A DNA stretch of 64,000 bases from Aulostomus chinensis (GCA_037954235.1 JBBMOA010000021.1:5619501-5683500), one strand, 5' to 3'. Positions 26,349 through 42,141 are shown, counted from the first letter of the stretch. A program made the numbers and translations. Notes: generated from the letters alone by a model not told the origin.

Positions 26349-29300
26349 CTTGATTCAGCAGTAATATGCTGAACATTTAGGTGTCTGTGCGCTTGCATCA
26401 TCTATCTTCCACTATCTCTCCCTACAACTTTACTGCCTCCAGCAGCAATAATAATAATAATAATAATGTCATGAAATTATTTGTTATTGCCACCGTGAAT
26501 TCCGCATCTTGTTAAATTGGTTCCTTGGTTCCGAACAAGGCACTGTCTACGATAAATGATCCACCTCTAATTGTTATTGTACAGCCTGTCGGAGAAAACT
26601 ATCTATTTATGTCCAACTGAAATGTAATTGCAATATTCCCCACACTATAAATTCATCTGCCATTTAATTTGTTGTCCTGTGTTTCTCTATGAGGAAAAGG
26701 GAAGATTACCTTTATCTATTCTAACTACAACAGTTTGTTTTTAGGAACAAACACACCTCTTATCCGTTATGAAGTATCTGTTAGCATTCTAGACAGCTAA
26801 TTAGCGATCTAGCATGAAAGATACCACATGTACGAAAAGGCCAACTTTCAAATTGATTTGTGCTCCGAAGGCCAAACAAAACTGGGCAGCCCGCAATTTA
26901 GGTTACAGGCCACAGTTCCTCTCCATCCACTCATGAGGGCTGAGTGGATACTGAAAGACAGGATAAGCCAGTGCAGTTAGCATGCTAACATCAGTAAGGA
27001 TGGGCTGATTGTTTTTTATTTTTTCACATTGTACTGATGAGTTCCTGAATCGAATCCCGAGGCGTTCCCAGGCTGGCCAAGAGACATAATCCCTCCAGCG
27101 TATCATGGGTTGGCCCAATGGCCTCCTACTGGTCAGACATGCCCGGAAAACCTCCTGAGGGAGGCGTCCAGAAGGCATCCTCACCAGATGCCCGAACCAC
27201 CTCAACTGACTCCTCTCAACATGGTGGAGCAGCGGCTCTACTCTGAGTCCCTCCTGAATGACTGAGCTTCTCACCCTCTCCCTAAGGGAGAGCCCAGCCA
27301 CCCAGCAGAGGAAAGACATTTCGGCCGCTTGTATTCGCAATCTTGTTCTTTCGGTCATTACCCAAAGCTCATGACCACAGGTGAGGATTGGAACGTAGAT
27401 CGAATGGTAAATTGAGAGCTTCGCCTTTTGGCTAAGCTCCCTCTTTACCACAACGGACTGGTTTAGCACCTGCATCACTGCGGATGCCACCCCAATCCGC
27501 CTGTCAACCCCCCTTCATGTCAAGGTAAAATACTTAAACATAGCACATTCAGACACACCTGCAAACTGCACTTCCCAACTGCTAACTGCTAAGGCTAACA
27601 CTGTGCCTACCCATGACTTATAATGTAGCAAAGATGGAGGTAAAGCAGAAATCAAGTCTTATTTTTGGTGTCAAACTGGGCTATAAGAAGCTATGGCTAC
27701 AAGCTAATCCAACATCTCAACTCCCTCTAGTTGGCTATCGTGCATGCCTGATCAATAGCTGTTCCCTTTCAAACTGCTATTCAGAAACAAAGAGTCCCAA
27801 ATCCACTCAATGCCATAAGGATTACATCTGTAAACCCCTTACTCTGCAGGATCATTGGGCAGAAAACCTGTTCAGACCAGCCCCGAGTCGGCACTGACCC
27901 TCAATTGTTGGGGGGAGGCGAATCAAACCCAAAAAAAAAAACATTAACAACAACAACAAAAACGCCGGTATCTATGTGGTCCCAGCATAGCACAATTATG
28001 GTCAATACTTTAAAAAAAAGAAGCCATTATTTTTGCCTGCAAAGGAGGACAATTGAATCCAGTTGCAGTCGGACTTTAACACAACCGGAGCTAAGACTCT
28101 GACTGACAGCAGAGAAAAACTTATATTTGGAAGCTGACATTTTGCATAATTACCTTTCCACTGAACCTGAGCGAACACAGTTGTGCCATAACAAAGGAAT
28201 AAACATGCCTGTGAACAGGCAGTGTTCCCCGGCGAGTGCACCGTGCTAGAATAAATGTAGAAATTGGATATTCATCTTTGATCTCATCGTCTCCGCGTGC
28301 CTTACCTGTTAAAATGCTCTCTGTATTCCTTTGCCACCCTCTGAATCAAGGTCTTTAATCTAAAAGCAAATGAGAAAAGAGTGAAATACCACAAGAGTCG
28401 AAGTCTGAACCTTTTTTAGCCAGTGCCTGCAATTTGTGGGAAGATCCAAACAATTACAGCAAGTCTTATCTTGATGTGACAGCCATGCACTTAACTATTG
28501 TGGTTACCATGGGAGTGTATGGCAGAGGAGCCATGCCTTTTAATTTTAGTGTTCTTTGTACCTGCCACTCTCCTCTGTGGGGTCCTTCTCATCGATGACT
28601 GCAATCGCAACCAGTTTGCCTAAGGTAGCAGACAGGGATTACAAATCACAATCACACAATAAGAGGTTGCGAAGACAATGGCGGGGAGATAAGAGGCTCT
28701 GGAGGAGGCCCTTCGCCTCTCGATGGGAGGAAAAAGAAAGGAGAGACACCGAAGGCTTGATTTATTCATCACTCAAACATTAAGTTAGCTTGAGCTTGAA
28801 CAGGAAACAAGTGGTCACTTTCTGGAAGAAGAGCTATTTCAGTGTCATTTAAAACCAATGCCAAGACAAATAGTCCTACTTGAGAAACGGTTACACAACT
28901 TAAAAGGTGTGTTATTCAAACTCGGAGGCTACAAACTCCTTGTTGCTTTGATAGGAGTGCCAGCCTGCCCCCTGGTGGTTACTGGTGGTGCAGCAAAGTT
29001 ATATAAAAGCAGTGGACAACTTGGCATCATGAAAAAGAACAACTTCTCTTCAAAAAAAAAAAATTAAAATTCTGGTTTAAGTTATTGAGAGGGCAAGGAA
29101 ACAGTTTGTTAGCATATTGAGGTCTTCCTGCTCCAGGAAATCAGAATATCTGAGGTACTTCCTTGCACCATTGTACAGTTTTGCGGCAGTTGAGAAAAAG
29201 CACAGCAATAAATACTTAATTTATGGTTCCATGGAGGAGTTTTGTTTGCTTTTTTCCCCTTTTCCTCTTCGTGGAAATACAACCTGTGAAAAAGTGCATA

Positions 29301-32300
29301 ATTAACTCTGTACAGTCTTGTAGCCTCTAATTAGGAGCGGGGAATCTACTGCTGTTGAAGCTCCAGACCGCATTTAATACTGTCTTTTCCAAATATTGTG
29401 TTGATATTACTGAAGAAAATGTCACAATCAGGTCAAACAATTGTTCATTTGTGTATTATGTCTTATTACCATTGCTGTTTTGTGGTATATTAAACACTTG
29501 TTCTCATTATTATTATGATTATTACTATTATTATTGAGGGGATAAGACTTCCTCTCGCGCAATTGGACTGAAAGGCTTTAGCAGATCTTCGGCGGTGTTT
29601 TCACCCTCTGGCTTCAAGTCTCCCGGCGTGAATGTTTTTGCTATTTCTGACCCACAGATGAAGCTGGAAAATAATGGACTGGTGTTTAGAGAGCTAATGG
29701 GATCCGCATCTTTCATAGAGACATGATGTCGCTTCATTTACGATGCACCCTTTTAACAAATGTGTAAATATCACATTTCCTGAGGCACCATAAATTGGCC
29801 CATTTTCTAATCCATTATTTTAGGGACTAATTTATTGCTGCAGGGGGCCATGAGACACTGAAAAATAGTGGTTTTATTTTCATTGGCTTTAATATCACAG
29901 GAAACCAGGGACTCCAGATAAGTACCAGGTATTAGTACTAGACTGGAAATACATGGAACGGCTCTTTTCATTGCCTCCATTAATTCATTTGAATATTTAG
30001 AGCAAAATTCTTTTTTTTTTTTTTTTTTAAACGTACTACCTATTGCGTTTCTTCTTCTTTTTTTTTCCTTCCCCAAAATCATCAAAGTCATGTGACCATT
30101 TCAACTTTACTTCGGCCTCAGTCATGGCATTAGATTCCCTCTCTGGCTGTAAAGAGAAATCTTCCATGGTTTGTTTGTTTTTTTTCTCCCAGTACAAAGA
30201 TGATGGCGTTGTTGTTTTGATTCCACTGAATAGATTTTGTTTACAACATGCCATCAATCTCAGTACTGCTGTCCCTTAAATAAAACTAAACAACAGGGCC
30301 AGACTATTCATTGAGTTTGGGTACACTGGTACTTAGGCGTGAGTTTTGTGTCAATATGAGCTACAGTGTGTGTCGGATGAGGGCTTTAGAGCACAAAACC
30401 TTATTCCACCAGCTCCACTGAGCCCGAGCACTTTAATAAAACGCCTTTAGAGACAAAGCTGGCAAGTTGCTTTCACAAGTACACTTCTAAATATCGTTCT
30501 ATTTTAAGGCAACAGATGGAAGCCACAGACTACGGCGTCTTTAATCAGTGTTTATCCCTTGAAGACGCATTTCGGTACACAAAACGAAGCACTAGGTGTA
30601 GGTGGGTCAAGCCTGTGAGCAGCAATAGCAGAATGCAACCGTCGAGCACCAGTTAACTACACATTAAGGGGTGAAATAGCGTGTCTAATATTAGAAAGCA
30701 CAGCTTTCTCGGTACGTGGCGTCGGTTTACTGCTGTTTAAGAGACAGTTTGTATTTCACTCTTGAGCTTACATTTCCTGTGGGAAGGAAGGTAAGTACGT
30801 TTGAGTAAGTGGAGCCACATGGCGTAAATCTAGAGAAGCAGCCTCAATACAAAATTAAGACTGATATATTTATAAGGGAGTCTTGGCGAGCGCAGCTCTT
30901 TAATGCACGATCTTGGGCTGGAGATTTGAGCGGAGGACGTTTAATATTCAGGATTTTAGTATGACAGCCGGCTGTGTGTAATGTATTTTGTAATTATGTG
31001 ATTTGTAACAGTAATCACTGATGACAGGAGTTTTTGCAGCCTGATGCAAGAAAGCTTAGACTTAAAAAATGCAATGCAATTTTGAAGAGCATATATTGTG
31101 GATGTCACGGGACATTGGATAATGACACATTTTATGAATACGCCACCTGTCTCTCCCAGCTCATATAGCGTAAAGCCATCGATCTGAAGGTATCCTTGGA
31201 AGCGCTCCTTGTTCACCCACCCGGACAGACTGCCATCCTCGTACTCTGCAACACAGAGACACCATTTTTCATACACGGGAGCACAAAGGAGCCCATCGAT
31301 ATTCAGCACATAACCCGTCTATGTTAACGGCCAAGCAGCAGAGTGTATTGATGGCAGGATTGGAGGGAGATCACCGTGATTACCACCTGTATTCTCTCAT
31401 GATGGCGCACAGGCAGAGGTCATTTGATCAGAAGTGAGTTTGGCAACATGCTTAAAGTGATCGGGGAGGTTATTTGAGGTCTGAAATGTCCAAATGGACT
31501 GTGACTCACTGCAAGAGCAGTCTCTCCTTATCAGTTGTTGTAACAACGTCAAAAAAGAGAAGGCGACAGCAAAATGTGAAGAGAGGAAGTCCAGATGCAG
31601 CAGGAGCAGAGAGGAAGAGCAGCGACGGGGGCAGAGATGTACAAACAGATTTTTCTCTGCAGTTTTTCCAAGTGTGGCAATGCAAGAAAATAAGACAGTT
31701 GCATATTTAAATTTACAAAACCTGCTGTTTTTTTGGTACTGTTGGCTCACCTGTGATATTTTTCACAGCCACTTTTGCTTGAAAAGAAAAAAAAAACCCT
31801 CTCACGCACATATTTGGTTTACAAATGAATCTCCACAAAAAGTTCAATTTTCAGAACACTCTTTTAGACATTTGGGGCAAGACAGTTTCAATGGTTGTGG
31901 TGGTGGTGGTGGAGGGGGGGATACAATTCTGTTCTTTAAAAAAATGTGAGGTAAAATAAAGAATCGTCTCCTGCAAGTGAGCCCAAGTTCACATCTGTGG
32001 GCAACATGAAAAAGGGGAACCAGAATCTTTTCCTCCGAGTACAAATAAGGTGGCAAGAAGCTGCTCAAATCTGCTTTGTGTGTCTAAGAGAAGCTACAGG
32101 ATGCTCATAATTAATGTCAAATGTCGCCGGGACCTCATTATGACATGCTAATAAGTTATCATAACCTTACTGCTACCATTACAGAAATTACAAGCATACT
32201 GATGACTTTTACATGGCTCTTAAGCTGCAGGCCCCCCAGAGGAGCAGGGAACATAACACAGGACATGACAACTAAAACCTGCAACGCTCTTTTAAACCCC

Positions 32301-35300
32301 CCCAAGGTCACGGCTTATCGTAATAATAATAATAATATCACAACGCATTTGTCAGTGTTGCTGCAGCACGAAAGGAAGAGAAGGAAGCCTTGTTGTTCAA
32401 GCTGTTGAGTCGGTCGGTCCTGAACACATTCCAGAGTTCTTTCCACAGATGTTCAGCCTTTGCAGACAGCATGCAGCTGCCCGATGCTTCTACCAGAAGC
32501 AAGACAGAGCTGAAGACCCCATACTGGCTGATGAACCCCTCACTGCCTGAACCGGCTTCACCTTGAAACAAATTAGAGCTGCTCCCTTCCCTGGCGCCAG
32601 CCTCACAATCTCCATACTGCCCGACAGGAGCTTGTCAGCCCAGAGTTCACGCAGCGGGAGGCAGGAGAGAAAGATGAGGGGCAGAGAGAGGAATAGAAAC
32701 AGACAGTGGAGGGAGGGAGAATGATCCGGCGTCAGAGTTTGGAGCACACAGGGGGGGGGGGGCTGCCCTGACACATTTCAAAGATGAAGGTTAATGGTGC
32801 ACGAGACCCCCAAGATAGTGTAGAAACCAAAGAGAGCAACAGAGAGGGAGGCGGGGATGAAGGTGATCTCATCAAAGATGACACAAACAGGCTGGTGGAG
32901 GTTTAGAAGGATCAACGACGGATTAACATCCCCTAAAATGAGGCGACGTGCCATACTTTCTTCCTAGCAAGAAGTTAAACAGTGAAATGCCAAAGCTGAT
33001 CACTAACAGCAAAAGAACAAACAAACAAACAAAAAACAGCACAAGTCAAAGTTGGGTTCATTTGATGGGAACCACGTGAGGCTGTGTGAGGAAGATGTTT
33101 TCCTTCTGTTATGGAATAAACAACATGATGTGGAAGAAAGCAGGCTGACGGCAATTTAACTGGGATATAAACTAAATAATAGATCTTGATCAAGAAATGC
33201 GTGCACTTTGATTTACAGCTACGGGGTTGGAGACATTTTTAATAATGAAAAGGTTTCGACTGTTAGGAGAATCAGCCTTTGCTAGGAACGTAGGCTACTG
33301 ACATATGGATTAAACCAAATATATATATATATATATATATATATCTCACATGATAAAATATGAATGAGATGAAAAAGTGTTGTGTCTTGATGCGTAGTCT
33401 CATATGGGTTGGGTGAGTTCTTGGCATAATTAGGGCTGCAGAGACGTACAGTTGTCAGTGTATACCGCAGCATTAACTTTGGCAGTTATCACAGTGTGTA
33501 CTTTTGCTTATCTAACATGTTAAAAATTAAACAACCATACAGATTCTCACGCGCGCATGTACACAGACTTTCTATTTATACTTCCAACAGAAACACATCC
33601 GAGTTTCCGTTATGACTTCAAACATTCTTTAGACCGAATTAAGAAACTGAATTTTGATGCTAAATTTCGTACTCATCTCAGACAGCAGGCACTCTAGGCT
33701 GAACAAAACCACGGCGCATGTAGCGACTAGCGGCTCCAGTCCACTGGATGGTGGTAATGAGCCTCAATATGGGTTTGGCAACTCTAAGTAGATGGTCAGC
33801 AGCTGGGAGAGGTACAGTGCTCACATCAGTACAGCACATTGGGTGGTGTTGTATTTCTGCAACAAGGCCCCGGTGTAACAAATCTTTAAATCCTCTGAAT
33901 GACCGGCGGTCTCAGCTGCCTTCGTCTCCTCAGATACAACCAAACTTTGTCTTTATATCTGGAGAGCAAGCAACACGTCCAACACCAGCTGGAACTCAAT
34001 CACTTACAACCGGTCCAACAGGAGGAGAGTCCTCAAGATCTCTCTACAGCGTTTGCTGATCAATGGCTCTTCTACTCCACCAGGTGCAGTCGTGCACAAC
34101 GTTGCCAATGACACAATCTTCTGCCGGAATTCCGTAGCCTATTTTATTCACACCCGTGGATGGACCGACACCGAATGCAAATATCCTTTTTTTTTTTGGT
34201 TTTGTTTTGTTTTTGTGTGACGTAGCCACAGATCGCTCTGACAGCCAAATGTGAACACAACTGGCTGCATCCTGCCAGTGGCCTGGAGCAGAGTTCAGGA
34301 TCCAGGATCTATAATTTCATCCGTATCGCCTTCAAATATTCATCACATATCACCTTTCCGCCAATCTCTGGCAAAATAGGTTCATTATTCCTTGAGATAT
34401 CCTGCCGTTGAAGGTAATAAGAGGATTCACTCTCGAGTGCACTTTTCTTTGCCGTCATTCACTCTGACCTCCCTGCGGTCGGAATATGCGACTACTACAT
34501 GTACGCAGTCGCAGAATATCAATGTATTATCCCCCTGAGAAGTGCCATCTTGTCATCCCTGGCATGGACTGTTAATCAGCCTGTCACCTAAGTGCACCTA
34601 ATAAACATCTCTGCCCCACAGCTGCTTCTCGTACCCGACGTGACTTGGTCTAACCACAACCCACTCAACAGATGAATAAAAATACTTACGCTGAGCTGTG
34701 CATTAACAGTGTTTGAAAGCCAACGTCTTGGTGAGTGAAAGCACTTGCAAATAGCTCACTGTGAACACTAACGTACGGCCTAATTAAACGTTTTCAGTCT
34801 TCGCACAGAACTAACACGGAGTCCGGCGGCACTCATGGCACACGCAGTGATCAAAACCATTCGCCTCTTGTGCACAGCTTTGTAGCATGAAACTGAGGAT
34901 TTTAGTAATTAAATATGTATGAGTCTCTGTGCTGTACTATATTTCCAACAGCACGCTTCAAAAGGGATGCTGCTGTTTGTGATGTGCACTAAACCAATCA
35001 AAGCTAAACAACAACGCGTCAAATATTATTTACAGACAGTGAGAGGCTGGTTTTGGACAGCGTGTATTTGCTCTGCGGTATCCGAATCTGGGGCGGTGAT
35101 AAGAGTTGTTTGGATATTCTGCTAACTGTCAGCTAGACAATAAAAAATAAAGAAAAAACAACGCAGGTCATAGGAATTATAATCTGTGCATCCACAGAAA
35201 TGCCGACACGCTGGAATAAACGTCAGTCACACAACGGTGTCACCGAGTTCTGATGCAAATGAGCCTTAGAAGTTCAACTACATTAAATGAGATTAAAACT

Positions 35301-35416
35301 GTCTGACAGAGCACCATGAAAAGATGCTTCAGCCTTATTTACTTTCTGAACCTCCATATTAAGAGAGAGCAGTCATCTGAGAAACACAGAGTGATGCACG
35401 GCTGCGCACGCGCTCA

Positions 35417-35456
<40 letters not shown>

Positions 35457-38400
35457 GCAGATGTTAGACCACAGCTGCTGAGAGGAAGGACAAGGCCAGC
35501 GACTTCCTCGGTTGCTGATGAGAGAGTTTTGCTGTTGTCATTTTAGAGTAAAGGCCAGTTTTTCACCTTCGGTGTCTGATTAGAATGGTTTTCTTCCCTT
35601 ACGTTTAAAAGGCTGAAAAGGAAATGTTAGGAGGGACGCAAATGTTTTGTCTTGCCGCTCCCCGTCTCAGTCTCTTAACAGGTTTAATGTACGGTCACCA
35701 TGGCAATACGACAAATTCACCATATGCTCCGTATCCAGGTCTGGGGGGGGGGGGGGGGGGGGGTTGTTAGGAATAGTGAACCAGTTCTGCTTCGAGTCTG
35801 ACGAAGGAGCCAGAGAGTAATTAGCCGATTCCTAATAGCTGTTATAACCATTTCCATTCTCACTTTCAATGGACTGGTTATCATTGAGAGCTGACAGTAG
35901 GCGTGGTTCAAGCATGACTTCATCTGAAAGGTGTCGTTAGCCACCAAGCTAGCCCACTTATCTCTTGCTCATTCTAGTCTTCTTTGGTCCCAACATCCAC
36001 CACTTCAAACCCCAACTCCAGGTTAGACCAGCTTTATGCTCGGACTCCCGCAGCCTCGGCTTGCATCCCCCGTAACGCCATCGAGAAAAACTGAAATGTA
36101 TGATTTGCACATTTATAGACGATTCAAACACTTCTCCAGCTTTGGATTTTCAACTGCATAATCATGACCTCACCATGCTTACGAAGAAACTTTGCACTTT
36201 TTCCAAACGTTAAGCACTGTAATTTTGTGTATTATAAGCCAACTTTTAAAATAATGCTGTGTTGTCATGTTTGATTACAGTTTCTTAATCCAATATTGGG
36301 CACAGTTTCGGGAAGAAGAGCGAGTGCCATTACGCCTCCTTCCGTTACGGTGAGGTGGGGCAGAGGGCTGAAGTCATGGATTCGGTTCTTCGGGCTCCAC
36401 ATTAAGCACCAAACTCCTCCGGCAGCATCCGCCACTGGGGCCTCTTTGTGCTGACCTTGGTTCTCTAAACTTCCACCTCCCAGCGCGGGCCCACAGTGGC
36501 ACCAAAATACAAGACACAGTGGAGGAATGTGGTGAACTTACATTGTTGTGGTGAGAAGCTTGAAATTGGGCAACAGGAAAAAAAGCAGTTCCTCTAAACC
36601 TCTCATGCCAGATATGATTTATCGCTGGGACTTGACGGCCGCTTCAACGATTCAATTGATGCCTCGGAGCGGCCGCATTTGCGATACAAGCTCTGCAATG
36701 GTTTCCTTGGCCTAAACTGTGGTCTCTCACGCCCACACGTTCATCCACCCTTGCCGGCTATTTGCGTCTGCCTAGAGACAAACCGCCACAACATCACTGG
36801 CCTCACCACACACACAATAGCGGGCAGAACCCTGGCTGCTTTATGATGGGCCAGGCACACCATAACTCAGCGTGGTGAGGAAGATGAAAGGACAGCGGCA
36901 GCAACATAAAAACTAGAGGAGCAGCTCCAGTTTCAAGGATTTCAGGGGAAGTGGGAAGGAAACAGGACAGCGAACAACATGGCAGCCGTGAAAACATACT
37001 TCCTGCCAAGCTTTTCACACCTATTGTCAGGTTCCTTTGGCCTGGATAGGAGTTATAAGTAGCTGCTTTGTTGGCCTCTGATCAAATGACACGCTGTTGG
37101 ACGTGTCACTCATCTACTGGACAGAAAATGTCCCTTTCTGTCAATCACTCTCTCTGGACAACAGCAGCGTCAACAGAATAAGAACAGAAGGAGAACGAGC
37201 CAAATCTGAACTTGGGGGGGAAAAAAAAGTTGTGAAGTCACATGACTGCATGTATAATTCTGTTGTTGTTTAAATCGGTGGTCGCGCATTGTGGTGCATC
37301 CGAGCGCATAAACAAATGAGCAAACCCCAGCTGGGTTTAATACGTATGATTCTAACACCGCTAACTTCTCTTCAAACCTGTTCAAAGAGCACAGCAGCCT
37401 CCTTAGCATCGCTAAAATAGCAATTTAATCAGAGTAAACATGCAGAAATTTCTTGCTGAAAACCAGGTATTGTGATATCACTTGTCACAGACACAAACAG
37501 GTCAGGTACTTGTCTTCATGACGCCATTTCCTCCATGTACAAACATGTGACCGTTGTGATGTGGAGTTCCCCCTTTTTTTTCTTTCTGCTGCCTGTACGG
37601 GTGTTGCTCAGCCGCAGCCAGCGAACCCTTCAACAGGCGAGGTTCCAGAGGTGGAACGAAGCATATCTCACAACGTACAAAACACACCAGGTGCGAACTT
37701 TCAGAGAGGACCGCATTTCCAAGGTGTTGTGTGGGGTCCAAGTGAGGTTTCACACGTGTAGTTGTGGTTTGGATCCAAAGGTAGGAAGTCTGTACCGATC
37801 CGGCTGAATCGTACTCACCGTCGTACGTGTAGAAGTCTCCATCCTTGAAGACAATAACCGCAGGAAGCTCTGGTAAGGTTAAAGACTGAAAACACAAAAG
37901 ACACCTCTTTGAAAATCAAAGTCCATACAAACATATACATTTATATGTATATGTCATTTACCCTTTGAATGGATCTGGCAAATATAGAAATGTCCACCTT
38001 TCTCAGTAAAAGCATAGAGACCTGATGTGTGGCTTCATAGCAAAATCATCAAAATAAAGATAAAACAGTAAATCTAATGAGGGTAAAACAGCTCGGATAA
38101 AACTGCTTTCATGCCCTTTAACCTCCTCCAGTCTGCCCTTCCTCTGGACTCCTTTTTTCTGTTATTCTATAATACTTCTTTTATAATTTAATCCTGTCTT
38201 TGTCCTTACTATTGTTCATCGTCTCTCTTTAACAATTTATTCAATTACGTTCATAAAAATTAAGGGGAAAAAAATAAATTTGATTTGGTCTCACTGAATT
38301 CTCTCTTCTTTTTTTTTTTCCATCCTTGATGAAAAACACGTCATCTGGACGTAAACTATGACAGCGTATAAAACGTCGACATATCCAGCACCTACGATCA

Positions 38401-41400
38401 TCAGTCTTAAAACCTTAAATGAGTTTCAAACTGAGGTCAAGTCCGTAGAATCCAGGCTGTCTGCGAGTAAATGCTGGCTTCGATTACTCTGACGCGAATA
38501 AATCTGCGCGCTTTTATTGGATGTCACATGTTGAAACTGTGCTGCTGTTGTTCTTGGCCAAGTCGGAGAGATTCTTGACCTAAATGGGACTAACCTGGTT
38601 AAATAAAATCATGTGGAAAAATAAAAATCGGAACACTTCAGCATAAATTCATTACACAACGCTTTCAAAATAGAAGAGAATGTTTTACCTCTGGCAAAAC
38701 TTCTTCTGAAGCTGAGAAGAAGTAAGAGTAGACGATGAGCTCTGAGGCTACATCGTTGTACTTCTCCTGCAACGGAGAACGAGGCTTCAGCGTACTTAAA
38801 CAAATACTTCCACCGACAATCAAAGAAACCGCAGTTTTGATTTTTTTTGCCAGTTAACCCTTGACAGGTACCTGTGTGTCATCACTTACTTTGAGGGGGG
38901 AATCCGCACCCACATACACAAAAAGCACATCATGCCGTTTCAACATGTGCTCAAACATCTGCTTGCTGGGAAGAGCTCGAACAGCCGGCCTGAAGAGGGA
39001 GAGAGATAGTGAGGCAGGGTATTCATTTATACTCAGATATTCATTCTCTCAGTTGATGATTCAAAATCAAATCCCACACAGCAGAAGAACTTAAGCAGTT
39101 GAAGGAGAAAAGGCGCTGCAGTTTTCTGTGATTTCTGTGCTGATGGCTCCACCCAGTGGGGGATTCAGCGACATCCAGCCCTGGACGCCAGTCTGAGCCA
39201 GGCTTTTGATCAAGCGCTCCGTCACGGATCAAGCGTGATTTCCCTCAAGGAGGGGAGAATCTGTCATGCTCTCTTGATGCGGTGGCTTAAACTGGAGCAT
39301 CAGAGGCAGGAATCCATTGAGCTACAGATAAGGGTGTGCTTATATGGTGCTTATTAGAGCGGAGCAGCACGGTGTTCCCGTGAAATAACGGAAGTTTCGC
39401 CCATTTATCAGTTTTAATTTCATCCCTACTATCCGTGAGGCCTTCGACTTACCCGGCTACTCTGTTGGCAAATTCTACGATGTCATCTTTTGTTCTTGGT
39501 CCCTTGTAATTATAGGCGAGATCACCCTTTAACCTGAGGAGAAGATGATGGGGGAGAAAAAAAAAAGTGAACGGATGACAATATCACCGCAAAATCATTA
39601 ATGACATTCATGGTTTTGAGCGAGGGAACTTTTGAGAGAGAGGTACACATGGAATGGAAATCAATGGTGACATTACACGCCCGAAAAACTTCATTCTGTG
39701 AGCAAACACAAAAGAGTTGTGCCGAACAAGCGGAGTTGGAAGTGTAGCTGGGGGGGGGCACCCAAAAACTGATCAATCAAGAACAAATTCAGCCAAACTA
39801 TCAGAGCTGGCTACGATTTCTGTCAACACCGTCACAAAGGTCACAATCCTAGTTTTGTTTTGTTTTTTTTACTGGAGTGCAATTCACTGAAAAGTGTTTC
39901 TCATTATCGACCCCTATGGGACACGCACTGAACAGCTGGGACAAAATATCAACTCTTCAGTATACTGTGATAATGATAATGACTGACACCAAATAATGAT
40001 CATTTTATTAAAACAATGACAGACAAATTATCCCTCAAATCGGTTATTGTGTGAGTGTGAGAGGCACCGACCTAAAACTCTGTGAAACCGTGAATAAATA
40101 CGACTCCAGCTTCTTCTTTTTTTTTTTTAATTCCATTATAGTGATGTCACGAGACATTAAATGTCTCTCAATACCATTTATTACCACAGGATGGTTCCCG
40201 TACCCTAAATGTCTGACTAATAGCCGTAATACCGACGCACTGTGTCACAGAAACAGTAGAAACACCAACATACGCATACAACGCAGTTACATCATCATCG
40301 CTGCAAACTACAACCCCAATTTTACACATAAAAAAGGCAGAGTGTACAACAGAGCTGCTGCATCACAACATATTAGATCAGAACCGCGACAATTAACCAT
40401 TTTGATAATCGAGCCATCATCTTCAGAATTTTTTTTCTTTCTTCCCCCTGAGCAAAAATGTCAAATGTTTGCAGGTTCCTGCTTTGCCTGGCATTCTGAA
40501 ACATTGTGAAAAGGGACTTTCAGATTCTCTTGACAATTTATAGACCTCAGGGGCCATCGATTAACAGTTACAACAATCAGCAGATGAATCAAGAATGAAA
40601 ATCTTCATTAGCGGCCGCCCCGCATCAGATTGTACAAGTGGTCCTCATGAGGTGAGCGAACGTTGTTTCGTAAAGCAAAATTTCATATATTCGGTCGTTC
40701 CAGCTTCTCAAATGTGTGCATTTTCTGCTTTGTGCTCTCAAAACTTTTGATTTTTTTTTTTGACATTTCATAAGGTAAACAAATAACCGATAAATCCCCC
40801 CCCCCCCCCCAGAAAAAGAGAAAAAAAAATGAAAATAGCAATTTGTTTCAGACCAGAAACACCGAGCACTCCGGCAAATTTAAAGCCGGGGCTCATAAAC
40901 GAAACTGCAAATCCACCACGCATCCTTCAAAACAACGGTCAGCTTAAAATAAACTGCTGCGCCGCCGATGAAAGAAAATAAATGATTGTCCCTAATTGAG
41001 TTCCATCCAGGGAAACGGACTCACTCGAGATTCTACAACAGGCAGGAAGCATTACGGATTGCTAAGGTTGCATCAGCCTGCAGGGCTTAATGAACTCAGG
41101 GGGGAAAAAAAAAAACAAAAACCTGCAAATCAAGTCGCCTCGTGTTACCAAGGGAGGTATCTGGTGTTCAGTGATGGATGTTTCATCACTTGCTTGGTTT
41201 AATGTTGTGAACCCTGCCGTGATCCTGTGGCAGTTTCCCAAATGAGCTTGATGAAACTAAACAGGGAGCCCATTATAGCTGCGCGCATGATAAATGATTG
41301 GGTTCCAGATATATGGAGGAAACCCGACGACGTAGGATCGTCATTTCTCTCCCAGTCAACATGAGCTCTGCTCTTAGCAGCTGGCGTCTCCCTAAATTCA

Positions 41401-42110
41401 TTAATTTCATATCTAAAAAAAAAAAAAGACACTCTGCGTTTAGAAAAATCTAATGAGGTATGAGAGGAATATCTGCCTAGACGGTTCTGAAGCTGAAACA
41501 ATGCATCAACGGCAATAAAACAGAATCGATTTTCTTAATTCATCAATCAAAATGCAAACTGATGTCATTCTGGAGGTAATCTTTACACAAGTTTATCGCC
41601 GAACCACTTTTCTGAAGTTTATTGGCCTTGAATAATTAAAGTCATCAAGGAGTGCTGAGCCTAATAGAATTGAAGTTGGAAGGGTGTGAACAGAGTCTGT
41701 AACATCTTACACCTTCAGAAGGCAGCAACAACACCTTATTCCCTCCTGAGTGGCTCATGTAAGGGCATCTCAACAGGCTGAAGCCCGAGGGGCGAAAACA
41801 CACACGCGCACGCACGCACACAACAGCGAAAGGATCCTGGTGATAACAACAATTCTGACTTAAGTACAGACTCTTAAGATGCAGGAAATTAAAGGAGGCA
41901 ACAGGAAAGCAGCAGCTCGCCAGTGTAATTTAAATAAAACTCCCAAATAATTATAAAGCAAAAGCTGTTGGATCAAAACGACTTTCATCAGGGTTCACAC
42001 ACATTCCTACCAATAACTGGGCTTCATTTTTCATCAGCACACACTCTGAAATGTCTGCGCGCACAACAGTCTATTAAAAACTACAAGCTATGTGGTTTTC
42101 TGTCAAACTA

Positions 42111-42141
<31 letters not shown>

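Larger units (their letters stand above)
23231..28305 (-). other. tmx3: tmx3 intron 12
   Basis: 5.1 kb. Contains the LINE fragment at 27035-27512 in the same orientation as the gene, and a CA microsatellite. The rest is unremarkable. Confidence 0.85.
31246..37818 (-). other. tmx3: tmx3 intron 9, the longest
   Basis: 6.6 kb. Contains AT and CA microsatellites and a poly-G tract. The plus-strand frame at 33748-34059 (103 codons) has no known domain. No nested gene recognised. Confidence 0.82.

Noticed and set aside
26903..27490. 195-codon minus-strand frame as a host gene
   Set aside because: Its content is the C-terminal part of a LINE polyprotein with no catalytic core.
33748..34111. Two overlapping plus-strand frames in tmx3 intron 9
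   Set aside because: No domain is recognised and the two frames compete. Part of the surrounding sequence resembles an old repeat, but too weakly to call.
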